DNA from: Chitinophagaceae bacterium
Lineage (GTDB): Bacteria > Bacteroidota > Bacteroidia > Chitinophagales > Chitinophagaceae
Reading direction: 5' to 3'
Assembly (NCBI GenBank): GCA_947454235.1
Contig: CANGIY010000002.1
Coordinates: forward strand, 357,296 to 421,295
DNA length: 64,000 bases
This document shows positions 60,393-64,000 of this stretch, piece after piece. The stretch's first letter is position 1, and the number at the start of each line of letters is the position of its first letter. The position numbers and the translations under genes were made by a program. The notes beneath the pieces were generated by a model. It searched no databases. It saw nothing but the letters and a program-made list of their open reading frames with translations, and was not told the DNA's origin.

Positions 60393-62312
60393 CTACTTAC
60401 CTGTTTCGGTACCAATTTTTTCGTAAGCAACATTATTAGGAACAAACTCAGGCACTAATTCCTTCATCAAACGAACTGTGTCAAGCGTGTAATGCTGGCG
60501 CGCACTTGATATCAACTTTTCGATGCGTTTGTTGACATCTTCAAAATTGTACGTACGAACTTCAGCTATCAATATCTTTTCGTGGTAAGTAGGCTTTGTG
60601 TTTTCAGCATTGTTCAACAACTCTTCATAGAGCTTTTCACCCGGCCTTAAGCCTGTGTAAACGACACGTATGTCAACATCAGGTTCTTTACCAGATAGGC
60701 GTATCACTTTCTTGGCAAGGTCGGCGATTTTAACCGGCTTACCCATATCGAATACAAAAATCTCACCACCTTCGCCCATAACTCCTGCTTCAAGTACCAG
60801 CATACACGCTTCAGGAATGGTCATGAAGTAACGGGTAATCTCAGGGTGTGTTACAGTAAGTGGTCCACCTGCTTCAAGTTGTTTCTTAAACCTAGGTATA
60901 ACAGAACCGTTTGAGCCCAATACATTACCAAAACGTGTGGTTACAAATTTGGTGAACTTCCGCTCTGTATCTTCTTTAGCTTCTCCAGCTATAGAATTGA
61001 AGTAGCTTTGAGTGAATATTTCAGCAATACGTTTTGAAGCGCCCATCACATTAGTTGGGTTAACTGCCTTATCGGTAGAGACCATTACAAACTTCTCAAC
61101 GTTATTCAGTACAGCAAGCTCTGCCAGATTCTTTGTACCAAGAACATTATTAAGTACTGCAACCGATGGGTTGTCTTCCATCAATGGCACGTGCTTGTAG
61201 GCCGCTGCATGGAATACTATTTGTGGTTCAAATACCTCAAATAAATGCTCCATACGACCTCTATCCTTGATATCGCCTAAATATGCTTTGATATTGGCGT
61301 TTTTATGCTTTTCCAAAAGTTCAAGCATAATCTCATGCATTGGCGTTTCAGCCTGATCGCACAGAATCACTAAAGAAGGCCTGAAATTAAGGAGTTGACG
61401 CACTAGCTCGCTGCCAATTGAGCCGGCAGAACCCGTAACCAAAATCTTTTTGCCTTTCAGTTCAGAATAAATGGCTTCGTTGTGCAGTTTAATTACCTCA
61501 CGCTCCAACAAATCTTCGATATTGATGTTTTGTAACTGTTGAGTATCTAGTTTACCATTTAACCAATCGCGCATTGTTGGTACTTGCTGAATGCGAATAC
61601 CATGTGTAAGGCATGCATCAACAATTATATTGAATGTGTTTTTCTCCTGAATCTTGTTTACAAAAATTAGTAGCTCTATGCCTTCAGCCTTCAACTTTGC
61701 AATTGAAGCTTCTGATAGATTGTAAATAGGAATACCCTCTATCAGTTTGCCGCTACCAGCCATGTTATCATCCAGGAACGCAGCAACCTGCATGTCGCCG
61801 TTAGGTAAGTTGTTCAGTACATTTTTAATGTGTAAGCCGTTTGCCGACGCATTGTAAACTGCAACTTTCTTCCTCGGTACAATTTCACCTTCGCTGAAAG
61901 CTTTGTAAATGTGGAAGAAATACCTCACTGCCAGTCTATAGGAAATAATAACAAAACTGGTAATGAAGAAGTTAATGAGGATAACCGATAATGTAAAGTA
62001 ATTATTACCCTTGAAATAAAACGTATTAATGGCCTGATAAATAAACCCAGCAACAGCGTTTACCAGCACAAGTCTGGTAGCATCTTCAAGATTTGTATAG
62101 CGAACGATACCTGCATAACTCTTGAATGAATAAAAAAGCACCATGTTTACGCAAAACACGACAACCAGCATGGTTCTGATACCGGAAAAAATATATTCCC
62201 AGTGAAAACCAAGTTTTAATGAACGTGTTAGGAACAGGCAAAAACACACCAGCACCAAATCCAGACAAAAAACCAACCACCTCGGCAGAATGCGCAACTT
62301 ATATGCCAACAT
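60393..62312 (-). CDS. Membrane nucleotide-sugar 4,6-dehydratase (FlaA1/CapD/WbpM type)
   Basis: A 639-residue inner-membrane enzyme. Four N-terminal helices (about 10-130) precede a CoA-binding-like Rossmann segment (about 145-260: VAVYNASANG, VAAFLDDN) and the catalytic extended-SDR domain from about 285 (ILVTGSAGSIGSELVR). The active-site region is MVSTDKAVNPTNVMGASKR near 408-425, with Met in place of the usual SDR tyrosine region, as in WbpM. It converts UDP-GlcNAc to a 4-keto-6-deoxy sugar for QuiNAc or FucNAc-type glycans. A full promoter lies upstream. Fits the envelope-sugar theme of glf. Confidence 0.92.
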   Translation of the reverse strand: MLAYKLRILPRWLVFCLDLVLVCFCLFLTRSLKLGFHWEYIFSGIRTMLVVVFCVNMVLFYSFKSYAGIVRYTNLEDATRLVLVNAVAGFIYQAINTFYFKGNNYFTLSVILINFFITSFVIISYRLAVRYFFHIYKAFSEGEIVPRKKVAVYNASANGLHIKNVLNNLPNGDMQVAAFLDDNMAGSGKLIEGIPIYNLSEASIAKLKAEGIELLIFVNKIQEKNTFNIIVDACLTHGIRIQQVPTMRDWLNGKLDTQQLQNINIEDLLEREVIKLHNEAIYSELKGKKILVTGSAGSIGSELVRQLLNFRPSLVILCDQAETPMHEIMLELLEKHKNANIKAYLGDIKDRGRMEHLFEVFEPQIVFHAAAYKHVPLMEDNPSVAVLNNVLGTKNLAELAVLNNVEKFVMVSTDKAVNPTNVMGASKRIAEIFTQSYFNSIAGEAKEDTERKFTKFVTTRFGNVLGSNGSVIPRFKKQLEAGGPLTVTHPEITRYFMTIPEACMLVLEAGVMGEGGEIFVFDMGKPVKIADLAKKVIRLSGKEPDVDIRVVYTGLRPGEKLYEELLNNAENTKPTYHEKILIAEVRTYNFEDVNKRIEKLISSARQHYTLDTVRLMKELVPEFVPNNVAYEKIGTETGK

Positions 62313-62365
62313 AATCCTTCATTTGCGTTGATTTGCACCAACGATTAACAATCATCTTCACCCTA

Positions 62366-62397
62366 CAAAGTTAATGGAAATCCCCATTTCTAAGCAA
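62366..62397 (-). promoter_or_regulatory. Promoter of the dehydratase gene, both elements visible
   Basis: On the minus strand, TTG (62397-62395), a 21-nt spacer, TAACTTTG (62373-62366), then 53 nt to the ATG. Fits TTG-N17-23-TAnnTTTG. Confidence 0.7.
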
Positions 62398-62531
62398 TTC
62401 CAAAACGAAATATGCTGAAAAACAATGAATTCAACCAAAATAAATGCCAATGTAGATGTTACAATATTACAAAAGCTACGCGAATAATGCAAGCATTAAC
62501 CATAAATTAAAACTTGCTCCCTAACTGTAAA

Positions 62532-62969
62532 ATGAACAAACATTGTCGTAATTTTGTGAACATACTCAATCGAACCGACCAAAATTCACATTCATTGCTC
62601 AACGGAAAGAATATACTAGTTGCTGACGACAACAAGTTAAATATAAAAATACTTTTATTTATTTTAAATAAAGCCGGTGCTACTACCCACATTGCTGAAA
62701 CCGGCAAACAAGCTCTTGACCTTATTCAATCGACACCAATCGATGCCATACTGATGGACGTTCACATGCCTGAAATGGATGGACTTGAAGCAACTCAATT
62801 CATCAGACTGCAACTGAAAAGCAATGTTCCAATTATTGGACTGACAGCTACCACATTGGAGTCGGAGATGGGCAAATGTATAGATATGGGAATGAACCGT
62901 TGCATTTCGAAACCATTCGACCCGCCGAAATTACTTGAAATGATTTCAGAATTAATTGACGGTAACTAG
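62532..62969 (+). CDS. Receiver-domain protein of hybrid-kinase type
   Basis: A 145-residue single receiver from the ATG at 62532; an upstream TTG is unlikely. NILVADDNKLNIKILLFIL, phosphoacceptor Asp76 in AILMDVHMPEMDG, and the switch residues Thr (IIGLTATT) and Lys (CISKPFDP) are all intact. The DVHMPEMDGLEA and GLTA patterns are those of receivers at the ends of hybrid kinases that talk to HPt domains. An HPt gene follows 131 bp downstream, which fits. No output domain. Confidence 0.92.
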   Translation: MNKHCRNFVNILNRTDQNSHSLLNGKNILVADDNKLNIKILLFILNKAGATTHIAETGKQALDLIQSTPIDAILMDVHMPEMDGLEATQFIRLQLKSNVPIIGLTATTLESEMGKCIDMGMNRCISKPFDPPKLLEMISELIDGN

Positions 62970-63030
62970 TTCATTTTCAAAGCAATAGCAAATAAACCTG
63001 TATTCTTCTTTTACAATTTCGTTACAATAC

Positions 63031-63061
63031 TTGCATTTATTTTTTATTCTTACTAACTTTG
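63031..63061 (+). promoter_or_regulatory. Promoter of the HPt gene, both elements visible
   Basis: TTG (63031-63033), a 20-nt spacer, then TAACTTTG (63054-63061), 39 nt before the ATG. This shows the HPt gene can be transcribed separately from the receiver gene. Confidence 0.75.
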
Positions 63062-63100
63062 AGAATATTTAATACTTAACCAATTCATTCTACACAACCT

Positions 63101-63451
63101 ATGCCATTAGTCGATTTAAGTTACCTTGCTGAAATCTCGGGAAATGATTCGTTCTATATAGCGGAAGTAGTGGGTATTTTTATTGATACCATGAACAAGG
63201 GTTTACCGGAATTGGAAGAGTTGGTATTTTCCCCTACACCCGATTACGACAAAATCCATCAACAAGCTCACTTTCTAAAATCAAGTGCGGGCATTGTTAA
63301 GGTAGGAGGTAATTATGAGAATTTCGTAAAAATGAACACCACCTCACTCACCCATTCAGGCATTGAGGAACTACGTAGTTGTATGGTTTCGATTAAGAAC
63401 ACATACGCCGAAGCCCTAACGGAATTGGAAAGTCTACGTAACCCCGGATAG
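63101..63451 (+). CDS. Histidine phosphotransfer (HPt) protein
   Basis: A 116-residue four-helix HPt protein. YDKIHQQAHFLKSSAGIV contains the phosphoacceptor His57 in the HxLKSS motif, with the following Gly/Val turn typical of the family, and flanking helices VGIFIDTMNKGLPELEEL and SIKNTYAEALTELESL. It carries phosphoryl groups between receivers. Together with the receiver just upstream it forms two free-standing parts of a phosphorelay. The kinase is not adjacent. Confidence 0.9.
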   Translation: MPLVDLSYLAEISGNDSFYIAEVVGIFIDTMNKGLPELEELVFSPTPDYDKIHQQAHFLKSSAGIVKVGGNYENFVKMNTTSLTHSGIEELRSCMVSIKNTYAEALTELESLRNPG

Positions 63452-63500
63452 GTTTAACATTACATACCAATTTATCAACTGTAAAGTCGTACTTTAAAGC

Positions 63501-63508
63501 TACCTTTG
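63501..63508 (+). promoter_or_regulatory. Promoter -7 box (TACCTTTG) for the gene at 63531
   Basis: Exact TAnnTTTG match 22 nt before the GTG at 63531. It supports a plus-strand gene here. Confidence 0.55.
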
Positions 63509-63530
63509 CAGACTTAATATTATTATTTTA

Positions 63531-64000
63531 GTGAAAAACGAGAAAAAGGAATTCGGTAAACCACGCTCAGCTGGATTTTCAAAATCTAAAACGAACGGAG
63601 AGTTCGGCGATGGTGACCGCAGTTTCAAAAAAAGGTCTGACAATTTCAAAAGTGACGGACCTAAAAGTGACAGGCCTTTCAACAAAAGATCTGAAGGTAA
63701 TTCAGGTAAATTTTCAGATAGAAAAGAAGGTGGCTTCAAAAGAAGTTTTGATGGCGACAAGCCTTCATTCAAACGCAAATCAGAAGGCGACTTCGGAGAT
63801 AAAAGAGAAAGAAAATCCTTTGGTGACGGCGACAGACCTGCATTCAAACGTAAGTCTGACGGTGACTTCGGAGATAAAAGAGAAAGAAAATCTTTTGGTG
63901 AAGGCGACAGACCTGCTTTCAAACGTAAGTCTGACGGTGATTTCGGTGAAAAAAGAGAAAGGAAATCTTTCGGTGACGGCGATAGACCTGCATTCAAACG
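63531..64000 (+). CDS. N-terminal part of a repetitive basic protein, likely RNA-modifying
   Basis: A plus-strand frame from the GTG at 63531 runs to the window end (156 codons). The product starts MKNEKKEFGKPRSAGFSKSK and is a disordered, highly charged tract of Lys, Arg, Asp, Gly, Ser and Phe. Its 25-residue repeats contain KRKSDGDFGDKRERKSFGDG. In Bacteroidota such tails commonly precede the catalytic domain of RsuA/RluB-type pseudouridine synthases, less often SpoU methyltransferases or DEAD helicases; the catalytic part is outside the window. The opposite-strand open frame over the same bases is an artefact of the repeat. Promoter box at 63501. Confidence 0.75.
   Translation, partial: MKNEKKEFGKPRSAGFSKSKTNGEFGDGDRSFKKRSDNFKSDGPKSDRPFNKRSEGNSGKFSDRKEGGFKRSFDGDKPSFKRKSEGDFGDKRERKSFGDGDRPAFKRKSDGDFGDKRERKSFGEGDRPAFKRKSDGDFGEKRERKSFGDGDRPAFK
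63771..63995 (+). repeat. Three tandem 75-bp coding repeats, continuing past the window
   Basis: Units start at 63771, 63846 and 63921, and a fourth begins at 63996. They differ by only a few, mostly silent, bases, indicating recent expansion or homogenisation, and keep the frame. More degenerate related segments precede them. Confidence 0.9.

Noticed and set aside
63500..63997. 165-residue minus-strand open frame rich in Leu, Ser, Pro and Lys
   Set aside because: It is the exact antisense of the repeated basic protein starting at 63531 on the plus strand; it has no promoter and its repeats mirror the coding repeats.

Overview
The window is a gene-dense stretch of a Bacteroidota chromosome. 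The evidence is a set of large secreted proteins ending in type IX secretion (T9SS) sorting domains, three TonB-dependent receptors, many short lipoproteins, and at least 16 copies of the Bacteroidota promoter element TAnnTTTG just upstream of genes. Base composition is AT-rich (about 40% GC by eye). A Chitinophagales-like or Sphingobacteriales-like relative is my best guess, but it is inference. I saw no rRNA, tRNA, CRISPR array, complete insertion sequence or prophage.

Layout. 1-7.4 kb: a biotin carrier protein with two small secreted proteins (one cut by the window edge), a lone receiver protein, metF, and a tight operon of prolyl oligopeptidase, Nif3-like protein and zinc-ribbon coiled-coil protein. 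7.4-10 kb: a T9SS NHL-propeller protein flanked on both sides by islands of the same small palindromic repeats. 10-21 kb: a DUF2130 protein, a siderophore-type TonB receptor, a PAS histidine kinase, a Vgb-like propeller, and a long minus-strand run (glf, glycosyltransferase, methyltransferase, YqgE, lipoprotein, DUF1835). 21-29.4 kb: a 2030-residue surface protein, a 163-bp long-palindrome element resembling a MITE, an exonuclease and a polyprenol-phosphate-mannose-synthase-like protein. 29.4-34.9 kb: a KdnB-like oxidase, a sugar permease and ROK kinase pair, an outer-membrane protein and a potassium channel. 35-39.4 kb: a three-gene haem-uptake-like operon with two different HmuY-type proteins around one TonB receptor. 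39.4-51.7 kb: hicBA, a J-domain protein, an AlkA-type glycosylase, pgk, small metabolic genes, an O-acyltransferase, a ZnuD-like receptor divergent from mgtA, and thioredoxin. 52-64 kb: a 1610-residue surface protein with 14 Ig-like repeats, a CocE-type hydrolase operon with a HEAT-like protein and murI, a membrane nucleotide-sugar dehydratase, a receiver plus HPt pair, and the repetitive N-terminus of an RNA-modifying-type protein running off the end.

How they work together. The most coherent systems are outer-membrane nutrient capture (TonB receptors with partner lipoproteins and T9SS proteins), display of giant adhesin-like proteins, envelope-sugar synthesis (glf, KdnB, the 4,6-dehydratase, glycosyltransferases, acyltransferase), and fragmentary phosphorelays (two receivers, one HPt, one kinase). 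Two genes lie outside simple ATG-to-stop calling: 1-485 minus, which starts with GTG, and 63531-64000 plus, which also starts with GTG and whose antisense strand carries a spurious open frame.
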